Below are positions 45,208 to 55,689 of a stretch of DNA of 64,000 nt, one piece after another; within the stretch, counting starts at the first letter, position 1; each line of letters begins with the position of its first letter. The position numbers and the translations under genes are program-made. The stretch is from Clostridium sp. AF37-5 (GTDB taxonomy: Bacteria > Bacillota > Clostridia > Lachnospirales > Lachnospiraceae), in contig NZ_QUDR01000005.1 of assembly GCF_003477605.1 (NCBI RefSeq), positions 1 to 64,000 of the forward strand, written 5' to 3'. A model generated the notes under the pieces. The model saw only the letters and a list, made by a program, of their open reading frames with translations, ran no database searches and was not told the origin of the DNA.

Positions 45208-46458
45208 TCACAAACATTTTTTTGCTCGGATTCCAATCTCACTGACACGGGAAACTAAATTTTCATAACCGCGCTCAATCAGATTTTCCTGCTCAATCCG
45301 GGTTTTTCCATCTGCCATTGCTGCCGCAACCACAAGTCCCGCTCCGCTTCGCAAATCCCATGCTACAACATTTGCCCCGTGAAGCTTTGTCACGCCAATA
45401 ATTCTTGCACGGTTACTTACAAAATCAATGTTAGCCCCCATTTTATGAAGCTGCCCAATCAGACGGAAACGGTTTTCAAACACTTTTTCCTCTATCGTAC
45501 TTACCCCGTTTGCTTTTGCCAAAACCGGAAGAAGCAATGACTGGTCATCCGTAGGAAATGCGGGATATGGCCCGGTAGCAACGTAAGAAATAGCTTTTGC
45601 CGGTCTTTTTTTCTCTAACCGGACATAGTGCTTTTCTCTTGTCTCCTCGCCACCCAGACAATGCCAGATTTCTCTTTCCTTTTCGCCAAACAAATCCTCA
45701 GACCTTAAGGTAAGACTGCCGCCGCAGCCCGCCACTAACATGGCAAAGGTAAAAAACACAATCCGGTCACCGCATACAGTCCACGGAACACCGCAGAGTT
45801 TCTTCTGTCCCACAATTCGGATTCGTCTGGTTCCCTCACCAAAAATCTTTGCTCCTGCCACTTTTAAAAAGCGGCACAGTTCTACAATTTCCGGTTCACG
45901 TGCAGCATTTCCAATGATGGTTTCTCCCTCTGCCAAAGAAGCTGCTAAAATAATATTTTCCGTTGCTCCTACACTCGGAAATGGAAGTTGAATATGTGCA
46001 CCATGAAGTGGTGTTATACACCGGCAAATCATCTTATCTTCCTCTTCCACAATCTCTGCTCCCATTTTCTGAAAGGCGTGAATGTGAAAATCAATCGGAC
46101 GCTTTCCAATCGAACAGCCTCCCGGATAAGAAATTGTCACCTCACCAAATTTTGCAAGACATGCCCCCATTAACAAGACAGAAGCTCGCAGTTCTTTTAC
46201 GGCATCCTGACAAATCACCGTCTTGTCGAACGTATGCGAATCAATCATCACCTGGTGTCCTTCAACCAAAACGCTGCCCCCTAATTCTTCCACTAGAGAC
46301 AGCATCACTTCTACATCATGAATTTGGGGACAATTTGTGAGCATCGTCTGTTCACCGCATAAAAGCGCAGCCGCAATCAGCGGCAGGGCTGCATTTTTAC
46401 TACCCTGTACCACGCTTTCTCCATGTACGCATTGTCCGCCCCATATTTCAATCGCCAT
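45208..46458 (-). CDS. murA: UDP-N-acetylglucosamine 1-carboxyvinyltransferase
   Basis: First committed step of peptidoglycan synthesis: adds enolpyruvyl to UDP-GlcNAc. The 416-residue EPSP-synthase-fold protein has VVQGSKNAALPLIAAALL (Lys of the active site), the flexible loop YPGGCSIGKRPIDFHI with the reactive Cys that fosfomycin alkylates, and AFPTDDQSLLLPVLAKANG. The Cys is present, so fosfomycin sensitivity at the target would be expected. Its place between ftsW and divIB, where murG often sits, is notable. Confidence 0.93.
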   Translation of the reverse strand: MAIEIWGGQCVHGESVVQGSKNAALPLIAAALLCGEQTMLTNCPQIHDVEVMLSLVEELGGSVLVEGHQVMIDSHTFDKTVICQDAVKELRASVLLMGACLAKFGEVTISYPGGCSIGKRPIDFHIHAFQKMGAEIVEEEDKMICRCITPLHGAHIQLPFPSVGATENIILAASLAEGETIIGNAAREPEIVELCRFLKVAGAKIFGEGTRRIRIVGQKKLCGVPWTVCGDRIVFFTFAMLVAGCGGSLTLRSEDLFGEKEREIWHCLGGEETREKHYVRLEKKRPAKAISYVATGPYPAFPTDDQSLLLPVLAKANGVSTIEEKVFENRFRLIGQLHKMGANIDFVSNRARIIGVTKLHGANVVAWDLRSGAGLVVAAAMADGKTRIEQENLIERGYENLVSRVSEIGIRAKKCL

Positions 46459-46509
46459 AAAGTCACCACATCAATACGTTCTCAAACTTATTGTATGCCT
46501 GCTCGTGCC

Positions 46510-47646
46510 TTACGTGCTTTTACATTTTGTGGAAATTCCGAGAACCAGGCCCATTTCCGCCATCAAAATCATGACTGATGTACCACCATAACTAATAAAC
46601 GGAAGCGGAATTCCGGTTGATGGCATAGAGTTCGTAACAACGGCAATATTAATGACAACCTGGGCCGCAATGTGAATCATGACGCCGGTGCAGATAAGAC
46701 CGGAGAACAAATCCGGTGATGTCATGGCAGAATTCAAAATACGCCACATCATAATGACAAACATTATGATGACAATTCCGGCACCAATCATGCCAAGTTC
46801 CTCACATATAATAGAAAAAATCATATCGTTATGCGATTCCGGAATAAATCCGAGTTTCTGCATACTTTCACCAAGTCCGGTTCCAAATAAACCGCCGGAA
46901 GCAATGGCGTATAATCCCTGTAAAATCTGATATCCTTTTTCGGTTCCTTCTACATTCCGCCACACTTCAATACGGTCGGAACGAAATCCCGCACCAAAGG
47001 ATATGTAAATCGCCACCAGTGCGGCAGCGGCAAGAAATACACCAACATACCACCATTTTTTCTTTGCTGAAACAAAACACATCCCAAACCAGATAATAAA
47101 AATAACAATCGCGGTACTTAGGTTTTCCATGGCTACTAAAACTGCCAAAAATCCAATCGGAAGAAATACGCGGATAATTCCAATTGGTTTACTCATATCC
47201 TGTGGTCTCTTTTGAATCAAATAAGCCGTTATCAAAATAACAACAATCTTCGTTATCTCGGATGGCTGAATGGAAATTGGTCCGATAAACAGCCATCGTT
47301 TCGCACCATTTAATTCTGCCCCTACAAACAATACTGCCAATTGAAGGACAACGGCAACCAGATACAAAAAAGTCACAAACCGCATCCGCAGTAAAGGCAG
47401 TCGTTTCGTAAACAGCCGGTAATCAAATTTCGCAACAATTAACATCGCCACGACACCAACAATAACACCAACTGCCTGTTTTTTAAGAAAATAAGCAGAA
47501 TCCCCATATTTTACCTGCGACGTATAGGAACTGGCACTGTAAATCATCAGCATACCAAATCCAACCAGACACAGCGTAATCAACAGCAGACTGTAATCAA
47601 ATGAACTCTGTTCTGTTTTGCCGGCTCTTGCCCTTTTCTTATTCAC
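46510..47646 (-). CDS. ftsW: FtsW/SpoVE-type peptidoglycan glycosyltransferase
   Basis: SEDS-family membrane enzyme that polymerises lipid II at the septum together with a class B PBP. The 378-residue protein has about ten hydrophobic helices. Signatures include YSASSY after the first helix, [16 protein letters not shown], and the loop [21 protein letters not shown]. The C-terminal [17 protein letters not shown] is strongly conserved. It lies between murD and murA. Whether it is the vegetative FtsW or the sporulation SpoVE paralogue cannot be decided from this copy alone. Confidence 0.93.
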   Translation of the reverse strand: MNKKRARAGKTEQSSFDYSLLLITLCLVGFGMLMIYSASSYTSQVKYGDSAYFLKKQAVGVIVGVVAMLIVAKFDYRLFTKRLPLLRMRFVTFLYLVAVVLQLAVLFVGAELNGAKRWLFIGPISIQPSEITKIVVILITAYLIQKRPQDMSKPIGIIRVFLPIGFLAVLVAMENLSTAIVIFIIWFGMCFVSAKKKWWYVGVFLAAAALVAIYISFGAGFRSDRIEVWRNVEGTEKGYQILQGLYAIASGGLFGTGLGESMQKLGFIPESHNDMIFSIICEELGMIGAGIVIIMFVIMMWRILNSAMTSPDLFSGLICTGVMIHIAAQVVINIAVVTNSMPSTGIPLPFISYGGTSVMILMAEMGLVLGISTKCKST

Positions 47647-47667
47647 AGCAGTCCCTCCTGACTCCCT

Positions 47668-49005
47668 TTATAAATTTCGAACATACTCTTTAAACAAAGT
47701 TCCTCTCTGCTCGTACGAATCAAACATATCCCAGCTCGCACAAGCCGGAGATAACAGCACCGCATCACCTTCGGATGCAAGTTCTGCACCACGTGATACC
47801 GCCTCCTGCAAAGATTCAACAAACTCGTAATCGGTAAATCCAAGTTTCTCAGCAGTCTTTGCAATTTTATCTTTGGTTTCACCCATAAGCAAAAGTTTTT
47901 TTACTCTGCCGCCAAAACTTTGAATCCACTCATCGAATTCGCCGCCTTTATCATAGCCGCCGCCAATCAGGACCGTCGGTTTGCTCATCGACTGAATTCC
48001 CTTAATCGCAGCATCCGGATTCGTTCCTTTCGAATCGTTATAATAATCAACACCTCTTACCGTTTTGACAAATTCAACACGGTGCTCCACCGCCTGAAAT
48101 TTCTTTACAACAGAAAGAATCGTATCCATCGGAACGCCTAATTTTCTTGTAATTAAAATAGCCGCCATAATATTTTCGCAATTGTGGTCACCCGGCAGAT
48201 TGCACTCCGACATATTCATCAGAACCTCACCTGTTTTGGCGTCCACAATATCTTTATTGTCATTCTGGTACAAACCATTTGCAATCTTTTGTTTACTGCT
48301 AAAGAATGTCACTTCACAAGGCATTTCTTTCGCACTGTCACGTAAAACGTCATCCTCATAATTAAGTACACACAAATCCTCTTTTGTCTGATTTTTCGTA
48401 ATGGATAATTTTACCCGTATGTACTCTTCCATTGTTTTATGCCGGTTTAAGTGGTCCGGTGTAATATTCAAAACCGCACTCACAACCGGATGGAACGTAT
48501 CAATCGTCTCCAACTGGAAACTACTGATTTCTGCCACCGTAACCGAATCGGCAGCGCTTTTCTCCACTTCTTTCGTATACGGATTACCAATATTTCCGAC
48601 AACAAAAACTTTTTCTTTGTAAGCTTTCATAATCTCACCAACAAGCGTTGTTGTCGTTGTTTTACCATTTGTTCCGGTAATTCCTGCCACAACTCCTTTT
48701 TCACAGAGAAAAGCAAGTTCAATCTCACCAATGATTGGAATGTTTAATTCACGCAGTTCACTTGCCAAATCAATATCCAACGGAACACCCGGACTAAACA
48801 CCGCACAGGCAAAACCGGCAAGTTCCTCTTTTGTCATTTTGCCAAGAAAAACCGGTGCGTCATAACCGGACACATCCAAATCTTTTTTTCCGTCAAACAA
48901 ACTGACCTTAGCGCCCATATTTTTCAGCAGTTCATATGCTGCCATGCCACTTTTTCCTAGTCCGGCAACTAATACTTTTTGATTCTCTAAATCCATTTTA
49001 TTCAT
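47668..49005 (-). CDS. murD: UDP-N-acetylmuramoyl-L-alanine--D-glutamate ligase
   Basis: ATP-dependent ligase that adds D-Glu to UDP-MurNAc-Ala. The 445-residue protein shows the N-terminal UDP-binding Rossmann part (VLVAGLGKSGMAAYELL), the ATP loop GITGTNGKTTTTTLVGEI, the LNITPDHLNRHKTMEEY segment and the C-terminal YYNDSKGTNPDAAIKGI. It lies between mraY (15 nt) and ftsW (21 nt) in the standard order. Confidence 0.96.
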   Translation of the reverse strand: MNKMDLENQKVLVAGLGKSGMAAYELLKNMGAKVSLFDGKKDLDVSGYDAPVFLGKMTKEELAGFACAVFSPGVPLDIDLASELRELNIPIIGEIELAFLCEKGVVAGITGTNGKTTTTTLVGEIMKAYKEKVFVVGNIGNPYTKEVEKSAADSVTVAEISSFQLETIDTFHPVVSAVLNITPDHLNRHKTMEEYIRVKLSITKNQTKEDLCVLNYEDDVLRDSAKEMPCEVTFFSSKQKIANGLYQNDNKDIVDAKTGEVLMNMSECNLPGDHNCENIMAAILITRKLGVPMDTILSVVKKFQAVEHRVEFVKTVRGVDYYNDSKGTNPDAAIKGIQSMSKPTVLIGGGYDKGGEFDEWIQSFGGRVKKLLLMGETKDKIAKTAEKLGFTDYEFVESLQEAVSRGAELASEGDAVLLSPACASWDMFDSYEQRGTLFKEYVRNL

Positions 49006-49020
49006 CCCTTCTCCGGTAAA

Positions 49021-49989
49021 TTACAATGCCATAATACCAACCAGACATAATAATGCTGTAACAATACTAAATGCTGCTACAACCTGTGTCTCTGAATAAC
49101 CGCACAACTCAAAATGATGATGAATTGGCGCCATTTTGAAAATTCTCTTTCCGTGAGTCAGTTTAAAATAACCAACCTGCAAAATAACAGAAAGGACTTC
49201 TACCAGATAAATCAAGCCGATAATCACAATAAATAACGGCATATGAAGCATCAGCGCAGTGGAGGACACAAAACCACCAAGGGCTAACGAACCGGTATCA
49301 CCCATGAAAACTCTCGCGGGATATGTGTTAAACAGTAAAAATCCCAAAAGACTTCCTACCACGGCTCCTGTAATCGGTGTCATTGATGGATTCAGACTCA
49401 GTGCAGCAATCGTAAAGAATGTTGCTACAATTACGGTTACACCGGATGCCAGACCATCTAAGCCATCGGTAAAGTTTACACCATTTACCGTACCAAGTAC
49501 GACAATAAAAACAAAAATGATAAACAGCCATGTTGGCATAACGAATCCATCTCCGCTTACAAACGGAATTTTAATGGATGTATCCAAACCGGCAATTTTG
49601 AAGTAATAGTAAATAAATACACCGGTCACAACAAACTGCAATGCCATCTTCTGCAAAGGAGTCAACCCAAGCGAACGTTTTTTTACCACCTTGATGTAGT
49701 CATCCAGAAAACCAATCAGACCAAAACCAAGTGTCATAAATAAAACGGGAAGAATTTCCGTAAATTTGCCAATATAAATTAAGGAGGTCAGCAAAATACT
49801 TGCCAAAATCACAAGACCACCCATTGTCGGTGTTCCATTCTTTTTCAAATGAGACTGCGGTCCTTCTTCACGCTCGGTCTGTCCAAACTTTAATTTCCTC
49901 AGAAAAGGAATCAAAATCGGGCAAAATACCACGCTGATTAAAAAAGAAATTATAACCGGCATAAACACACTAAGACTTAGATTATTCAT
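49021..49989 (-). CDS. mraY: Phospho-N-acetylmuramoyl-pentapeptide-transferase
   Basis: Integral membrane enzyme that makes lipid I. The 322-residue protein has about ten helices. The active-site Asp cluster is seen in FLDDYIKVVKKRSLGLT and GVNFTDGLDGLASG, and the His motif in KMAPIHHHFELCG. The ATG at 49989 has GAGGTGG 7 nt upstream; an out-of-frame ATG lies just before it. It follows the second class B PBP gene by 93 nt. murE and murF, which often sit just before mraY, are absent. Confidence 0.96.
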   Translation of the reverse strand: MNNLSLSVFMPVIISFLISVVFCPILIPFLRKLKFGQTEREEGPQSHLKKNGTPTMGGLVILASILLTSLIYIGKFTEILPVLFMTLGFGLIGFLDDYIKVVKKRSLGLTPLQKMALQFVVTGVFIYYYFKIAGLDTSIKIPFVSGDGFVMPTWLFIIFVFIVVLGTVNGVNFTDGLDGLASGVTVIVATFFTIAALSLNPSMTPITGAVVGSLLGFLLFNTYPARVFMGDTGSLALGGFVSSTALMLHMPLFIVIIGLIYLVEVLSVILQVGYFKLTHGKRIFKMAPIHHHFELCGYSETQVVAAFSIVTALLCLVGIMAL

Positions 49990-50082
49990 TCATATCCACC
50001 TCTTCTTATCTTATTAAGTACGTCAACGCACGTGTCTATTTTATACCATTACGAGCCTTACCGCAAGCACTTATTCAGCAAA

Positions 50083-51801
50083 TCAGTTTTTGCATAAATA
50101 AGGGAGAATGTTTTCAAACAGCGCAGCAATTGCCGGTGCTGCCACAGTACCTCCATAGTATAGGCCCTGCGGTTCATCAATCCGCACAAGTGCAATAACT
50201 TTTGGATTCTCGACCGGAGCAAAACCAATGGTTGACGCAATATATTTTCCATTGCCGCGCGGAAGTTTCTCACTTGTTCCGGTTTTTGCGCCAACGGAAA
50301 ACCCTTTCACAGAAGCCTTATGTCCGGTTCCTTCTGAAACAACCTTGCCAAGTGCCATCCGAATCAAATCCGAAGTTTCTTTTGAGACAACACGCTCTTT
50401 CTTTCCGTATGAAAAATGTTTCATATGACTGCCATCGGCACTAACTGCGCTGACACCGAAATGCGGTGTAATGGAATACCCTCCGTTTATCATGGAACCT
50501 GCAAGGCTTACAAGTCTGATCGGTGAGAGCTGGAAGGACTGCCCAAAAGACATCGTTGCCAGTTCAACTGCTCCAACATTTTTCTCTTTATGTATAATGG
50601 TCGACGCCTCCCCCGGCACATCAATCCCCGTCCGATTCATCAAACCAAAATCCGACATCTTGCGAAAAAAGTCAGACACACCAACTCGTGCACCCACTTC
50701 AATAAAAACCGGGTTGCACGAATTCATAATACCATCTAAAAAAGTCTCGCTGCCGTGTCCGCCTTTTTTATGACAGCGTATCCGTCTGTCTTCCACTATT
50801 TTATAACCGGGACAGTGAAAGCGGTCTGTCATCTTTACAACACCTTTTTCGAGTGCTGCCGCCGTTGTCAGTATCTTAAATGTGGAACCCGGTTCGTAAG
50901 TATCCGACACACAAGGGTTCCGCCACATGGCATTTCTCTTTTCGCTTTTTTCCTTTGCCGGCATTTTATTCAAATCCCCGGGAATCCGGTATGGGTCATT
51001 TAAGTTAAATTCCGGTGCCGATGCCATTGCATAAATCTCTCCATTCTGAGGATTCATAACAATAATATCCACGCTTTTCGCCTGTTTCTTTTTCAGCAGA
51101 TAATTGGCTAACTGGTCCGTGTATTCCATCACCGGTAAATCAAGACTGGTATTTAATGTCCAGCCCGCCACCGGCTCAATGCGGTCTTCGGCTCCATTTT
51201 CAATTTCCGTACCATAAGCGGTCGTCATTGTCAAAATCGATCCATCCAATCCTTTTAAATATTTTTCATAAGATACTTCCAAACCGATAATTCCCTGATT
51301 ATCACCGCCGGTAAAACCAAGCACCTTTGATGCCAGCGAGTCATAGCGGTACTCTCTTTTATAGTCCTCATCGACGGTAACACCCGCCAATTTGTAATTT
51401 CGTATCCGATCCGAAGTTTCCTTATCCACGTTCGATTTGATTTTTTCACGCAGAGAAACCTTCTCCACTTTTTTCCGAACCTCTTTCTCGTCTAACATCA
51501 ATTCCTTCGACAAAAGGGTTATCACCCGTTCCGGCTCTTTCATCTGACTGTGGATTACGGATATAGTCGATACGGACCGATTTGCCGCTAATACATTGCC
51601 GTGACAGTCCTTGATTTCTCCTCGTTCCGCCTTAATCTTTCGCTCACGCTCATGAAGTTCCTTCGCCTGTACTCCATAATAATCCGCTTTTCCTATCATG
51701 AGATAAAAAAGCCTGCCAAGCAGTGTTAAAAGTACAAGCACAAAGAGAAAAAATACCAACCCCATTGACTGACGTTGGTATGTTCGATGTCGGTTTTCCA
51801 T
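50083..51801 (-). CDS. Class B penicillin-binding protein (SpoVD/FtsI-like)
   Basis: D,D-transpeptidase that cross-links peptidoglycan. From the ATG at 51801 (GGGAG upstream) it has 572 residues: one N-terminal membrane helix (about 15-37), a dimerisation domain (RGEIKDCHGNVLAANRSV), then the transpeptidase domain with STFK (active Ser in YEPGSTFKILTTAAALE), SCN (GIMNSCNPVF) and KTGTSEK. It lacks PASTA domains, although Bacillus SpoVD has one. It is the second of two tandem class B PBPs between ftsL and mraY, so one may serve vegetative septation and the other spore cortex; which is which is not clear. Confidence 0.88.
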   Translation of the reverse strand: MENRHRTYQRQSMGLVFFLFVLVLLTLLGRLFYLMIGKADYYGVQAKELHERERKIKAERGEIKDCHGNVLAANRSVSTISVIHSQMKEPERVITLLSKELMLDEKEVRKKVEKVSLREKIKSNVDKETSDRIRNYKLAGVTVDEDYKREYRYDSLASKVLGFTGGDNQGIIGLEVSYEKYLKGLDGSILTMTTAYGTEIENGAEDRIEPVAGWTLNTSLDLPVMEYTDQLANYLLKKKQAKSVDIIVMNPQNGEIYAMASAPEFNLNDPYRIPGDLNKMPAKEKSEKRNAMWRNPCVSDTYEPGSTFKILTTAAALEKGVVKMTDRFHCPGYKIVEDRRIRCHKKGGHGSETFLDGIMNSCNPVFIEVGARVGVSDFFRKMSDFGLMNRTGIDVPGEASTIIHKEKNVGAVELATMSFGQSFQLSPIRLVSLAGSMINGGYSITPHFGVSAVSADGSHMKHFSYGKKERVVSKETSDLIRMALGKVVSEGTGHKASVKGFSVGAKTGTSEKLPRGNGKYIASTIGFAPVENPKVIALVRIDEPQGLYYGGTVAAPAIAALFENILPYLCKN

Positions 51802-51872
51802 AAACAAGCTCCCGATTTTCTCATTATTACAGTGTATTGTATGGAGAACTCAGATATGCCCCATCATCATTC

Positions 51873-53735
51873 CTATTCTTGTTTCGCATCCTGCTTTGTT
51901 TGAGACGAAGAAGCATATTGTCCCAAAAACGGAAGAACACGTTTCATCACCTTCGACGAAAATTCGGTCGCATAGGTAGAGTGCGCCTGGTCTTTTACAT
52001 GAGGCTCATCAATAATCACATAATAAGCCACTTCCGGGTCTTCTGCCGGCTCACAGCCAATAAAGGAAACTAAGTACTTCTTTGCCGATACCGGTCGTTT
52101 TTCCGCCGTACCGGTCTTTCCGCCAATGGAATATCCTTTTACCTGTGCCGGTGCCGCAGTTCCTTCTTCTACCGTTGATTTTAGGTAACTTCTTAATTTC
52201 GAACTGGTATCCTCACTCGTTGTTCGTTTCACAACAACCGGATCAATCGTTTTTACCACATCACCATTACTGTTCTGAATTTCTTTTACCAAATGCGGCT
52301 GATAATAATTTCCGCCATTAATCAGGGATGAAAAACCACTGAGCATCTGAACCATCGTAACCGTCTGCGTCTGTCCAAAACTACTTGTCGCCAATTCTAC
52401 CGGATTCAATTCTTCTTTCGTGTGAATCAAACCGGAAGTTTCACCCGGCAGATCTACACCGGTGCGCTGTCCAAATCCATACAATTTGTTATACTTACTA
52501 AATTTATTTCGTCCCAATCCAAGTCCGATATCCATAAGGGCTGCATTGCAGGATTCCATCAGAGCATGACGCAAATCTAGCATGCCATGTCCATTTCGGT
52601 TGCTGCAGTGAATTTCTCTGTCAGCCACTTTCTTTACACCGTTACACTGAAATGTGGATTTTCCGGAGATAATATTTTCATCTAACGCCGCAGCAATTGT
52701 AAACGGCTTAAATGTAGAACCCGGCTCATAGGCAGAGCCAACGCAAAAATTCGACCACATAGACAGAAGATTTTCGTTTTTCTCTTTGTCTGTCATCGCT
52801 GCAATCTTCTGTTCCGAATACATGGACGCCAGATTCTGTGGGTCATTCAAATCAAATGTGGAGTTGGATGCCATAGCAAGAATTTCTCCATTTTTCGGAT
52901 TCATGACCATCATCGCAATCGTCTTCGCACCGGTTCCGTTCTTTTGGAAATCCGCAATTTCATCCTCTATAATTTTCTGCACATTGGCATCAATCGTGAG
53001 AACAACCGAATTGCCGTCTTTTGCTTCTTTAATGGTTCGCTGTAAATTCATATTGGAATCAAAATAACCATACTCTCTTCCTGTCGTTCCATTCAAAACG
53101 GAATTGTACTGTTCTTCCACACCGTAAGTTCCCTGATTATTTGAATTCATAAAACCAATAATACTTGCACCAACGGTTTTCAGCGGATAATTTCTTTTGT
53201 ACACTTCCTCAAACCAAACGCCCTCTAAACGCTCTTTTTTTATCTGCTTTTTGAACTTGTCCACCTTTTTTGCAGGCAGTTCCTTTAAACCATCAATATG
53301 CTCGTACATCGAGTTTGGCTTTTTCTGAATTACTTCTTCCACAACAGACGATGCCACGCCAAATGTTTTTGCAATTGCATCTACCGTTGCCTGTTTTTTC
53401 TTTTCATCTTTGCCAAGTGTCCGTGGCTCTAACACCAAATCATATTTGCGCACGCTGACTGCCAATGTAGTATTGTTACGGTCCTTAACATCACCGCGCT
53501 GGTAATTCAACACCGTATTTGTATATGACTGCTGCGAAAGTGCCTCTTTGCGGTAACGGTCTCCATCCTTACTGTTGATGCGGTAAATCTTAAACAACAA
53601 CACCCCAAAAGTAAACAAACAAACGCAAAAGACGAGAAATACCGTAATACACATTTTTCTGCTAAAACGTTTCGGCTTTCCTCTTCTTCTGCGTCTTCGA
53701 TAGGAGTATCGTCCTTGATTATACTGTGTAGCCAT
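51873..53735 (-). CDS. Class B penicillin-binding protein (FtsI/PBP2B-like)
   Basis: The protein has 620 residues. A very basic N-terminus (RRRRRRGKPKRFSRK) precedes one membrane helix (about 28-50). A dimerisation domain follows, then the transpeptidase domain with STFK in YEPGSTFKPFTIAAALDE, SCN in HALMESCNAALMD and KTGTAEK. The C-terminus has a Gln/Ser-rich tail and no PASTA domain. It follows ftsL by 34 nt, the usual place of the division PBP (FtsI/PBP2B). It is clearly a paralogue of the next gene: both share the arrangement around FNLNDP and FDLNDP and the motif order. Confidence 0.9.
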   Translation of the reverse strand: MATQYNQGRYSYRRRRRRGKPKRFSRKMCITVFLVFCVCLFTFGVLLFKIYRINSKDGDRYRKEALSQQSYTNTVLNYQRGDVKDRNNTTLAVSVRKYDLVLEPRTLGKDEKKKQATVDAIAKTFGVASSVVEEVIQKKPNSMYEHIDGLKELPAKKVDKFKKQIKKERLEGVWFEEVYKRNYPLKTVGASIIGFMNSNNQGTYGVEEQYNSVLNGTTGREYGYFDSNMNLQRTIKEAKDGNSVVLTIDANVQKIIEDEIADFQKNGTGAKTIAMMVMNPKNGEILAMASNSTFDLNDPQNLASMYSEQKIAAMTDKEKNENLLSMWSNFCVGSAYEPGSTFKPFTIAAALDENIISGKSTFQCNGVKKVADREIHCSNRNGHGMLDLRHALMESCNAALMDIGLGLGRNKFSKYNKLYGFGQRTGVDLPGETSGLIHTKEELNPVELATSSFGQTQTVTMVQMLSGFSSLINGGNYYQPHLVKEIQNSNGDVVKTIDPVVVKRTTSEDTSSKLRSYLKSTVEEGTAAPAQVKGYSIGGKTGTAEKRPVSAKKYLVSFIGCEPAEDPEVAYYVIIDEPHVKDQAHSTYATEFSSKVMKRVLPFLGQYASSSQTKQDAKQE

Positions 53736-53769
53736 ATCTTACTCTCCATTCCGGTTGTGCTTTTCACAA

Positions 53770-54225
53770 TTATTCTGCCGGAATATCCCCATGAGTGCGA
53801 ACCTGCGTACTCTTCCGGCTCTCATAAGTATCCATCTGGTTTTCACTTGCTGCCACCATACCAAGCTGTTTCGTTGCTTTATTATAAATGGCAGTCAAAT
53901 CAACCGAGTCGTCCAATTCTTTCTCGGCAGTTGCATTTTTCTTTTCCATTTCAACTACTTCACTTTGCAATTTTACCACACTTTTATTCAAATAGGTAGA
54001 CTGAAATTGCAAACGCAGATAAAAGATACCGGCAGCCATTACAACAAAAAAAGTAAGTGCTGTCAGTAACACAGCAACTTTATCAATTTTTGCCTTCCGT
54101 TTTGGTCTTGGTCTGGAAACGGGTCTTGTCTGTCTCCTTCTCTCGTAATCATCCTCCCTGCGCGGCATTACCTCAATGTTCGGTGCCGCACTCCCATATA
54201 CGTATGGCGTTCTCTGTGTTGCCAT
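53770..54225 (-). CDS. ftsL: FtsL-like division protein
   Basis: The 151-residue protein has a basic, Arg/Pro-rich cytoplasmic tail (about 1-48), one membrane helix (about 50-71, VAVLLTALTFFVVMAAGIFYL) and an external leucine-zipper-like coil (LNKSVVKLQSEVVEMEKKNATAEKEL-type heptads). This is the FtsL topology. The sequence is poorly conserved in the family, so the call depends mostly on its place between rsmH and the division PBP. Confidence 0.82.
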   Translation of the reverse strand: MATQRTPYVYGSAAPNIEVMPRREDDYERRRQTRPVSRPRPKRKAKIDKVAVLLTALTFFVVMAAGIFYLRLQFQSTYLNKSVVKLQSEVVEMEKKNATAEKELDDSVDLTAIYNKATKQLGMVAASENQMDTYESRKSTQVRTHGDIPAE

Positions 54226-54236
54226 GTAACTTCCTC

Positions 54237-55178
54237 CTAACTTTCTATTTTTTCAAACACTCTTAATTTCGCACTTTTTGAGCGTGTATTTCGTTCTAAT
54301 TCCTCTTCTGATGGAAGAATCGGTTTTCTTGTAACAACTTTTCCTTTTGGTTTCTTTCCACAGACACATACCGGGAAATCCGGCGGGCAGGTACATGGAT
54401 TTTCCTGCTTCTTAAAGCTTGTCTTTACCATGCGGTCTTCCAATGAATGAAAGGTGATGATGCTAAGTCTTCCTCCATCACAAAGCAAATCAATCATGTC
54501 GTCAAGCGCCTGTCTTAACACATCCAATTCGCGGTTGCATTCAATTCGGATTGCCTGAAAGGTTCTCTTTGCCGGATGGCTTTTTCCGTTTCTTGCTTTC
54601 GCCGGCATAGAAGTGCGTATTAAATCGACTAATTCCAAAGTCGTCTCAATCGGTTTTTCTTTTCTTTGTCTGCAAATGTTTCTCGCAATATTTCTTGCAA
54701 ACCGCTCCTCGCCATATTCTTTGATAATACGGAAAAGTTCGGATTCCGGGTATTCATTTACAATGTCTTTGGCAGTTGTGCTCTGCTCTCTGTCCATCCG
54801 CATATCAAGCGGTGCATCTTCCCGATAGGAAAATCCCCTCTCGGCATTGTCTAATTGATAAGAAGAAACACCTAAATCTAAAACGATGCCATTTACTTTT
54901 GGTATCGACAACTCCGAAAGCACTTCTTTCATATGTACGTAGTTGCTTTTTACAAAAGTTATTTTTTCCTCAAAAGGTGCCAGTCGCACGCGTGCCGCAG
55001 CAAGTGCCTCCGCATCCTGGTCGATGCAGATTAAACGCCCCTTGTCTCCTAATCGCTTTGCAATTTCATACGAATGACCGCCGCCACCGGTTGTACCATC
55101 AACATAGATTCCATCCGGACAAATATTCAGACTGTCTATGGTTTCTTCTAACAGAACCGACACATGCTTAAATTCCAT
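54237..55178 (-). CDS. rsmH: 16S rRNA (cytosine(1402)-N(4))-methyltransferase
   Basis: Methylates C1402 of 16S rRNA with SAM. The 313-residue protein shows [19 protein letters not shown] (SAM site), [28 protein letters not shown] and [37 protein letters not shown] is near the C-terminus, and a Cys-rich insert ([13 protein letters not shown]) is typical. It is the second gene of the dcw cluster, 23 nt after mraZ; formerly called mraW. Confidence 0.97.
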   Translation of the reverse strand: MEFKHVSVLLEETIDSLNICPDGIYVDGTTGGGGHSYEIAKRLGDKGRLICIDQDAEALAAARVRLAPFEEKITFVKSNYVHMKEVLSELSIPKVNGIVLDLGVSSYQLDNAERGFSYREDAPLDMRMDREQSTTAKDIVNEYPESELFRIIKEYGEERFARNIARNICRQRKEKPIETTLELVDLIRTSMPAKARNGKSHPAKRTFQAIRIECNRELDVLRQALDDMIDLLCDGGRLSIITFHSLEDRMVKTSFKKQENPCTCPPDFPVCVCGKKPKGKVVTRKPILPSEEELERNTRSKSAKLRVFEKIES

Positions 55179-55201
55179 AACTGCCTCCTTGCCTGCACCG
55201 A

Positions 55202-55630
55202 CTAAAAACTAAGGCCAAACTCTGACATATGTTCGGCAATGTCATCGATGTTGTCATAATCATCATTTTCATCCCAGCGCTCTTTACTCCAAATTTCAAT
55301 TTTAGAAAGGACGCCGACAAAAACGGTTTCTTTGGCAAGTCCGGCATATTCACGTAATTTTGCCGGTATCAAAGCACGTCCCTGCTTGTCCAGTTCACAT
55401 GGTGCCGCATTTGCCAAGAAATGTCTCTGAAGCATTCTGGCCTCTTTCGTGCCGGGAAGTTCTTTTAATTTTTCGATGAAACCCTCCCATTCGTTCATTG
55501 GATACGCAAACAGACAACCGTCTAATCCAAGCGTCACAACAAAAGACTCCCCTAAGTCTTCTCTTAATTTCGCCGGAATAATCACACGTCCTTTCGCATC
55601 AAGGCCATGCTCATACGTTCCCATAAACAT
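55202..55630 (-). CDS. mraZ: Transcriptional regulator MraZ
   Basis: First gene of the dcw cluster; MraZ is a ring-forming DNA-binding protein that represses or tunes its own operon. The 142-residue protein has the two SpoVT/AbrB-like halves: [21 protein letters not shown] and [20 protein letters not shown], each with the DxxGRxxxPAKLR signature. The direct repeats at 55690-55746 upstream are the expected operator. The C-terminus is extended and acidic ([16 protein letters not shown]). Confidence 0.96.
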   Translation of the reverse strand: MFMGTYEHGLDAKGRVIIPAKLREDLGESFVVTLGLDGCLFAYPMNEWEGFIEKLKELPGTKEARMLQRHFLANAAPCELDKQGRALIPAKLREYAGLAKETVFVGVLSKIEIWSKERWDENDDYDNIDDIAEHMSEFGLSF

Positions 55631-55689
55631 CGTGCTTCACCAACTTCCCATCATGGCTTTGTGAACCTGCCACATAAGTCATAAAATTT

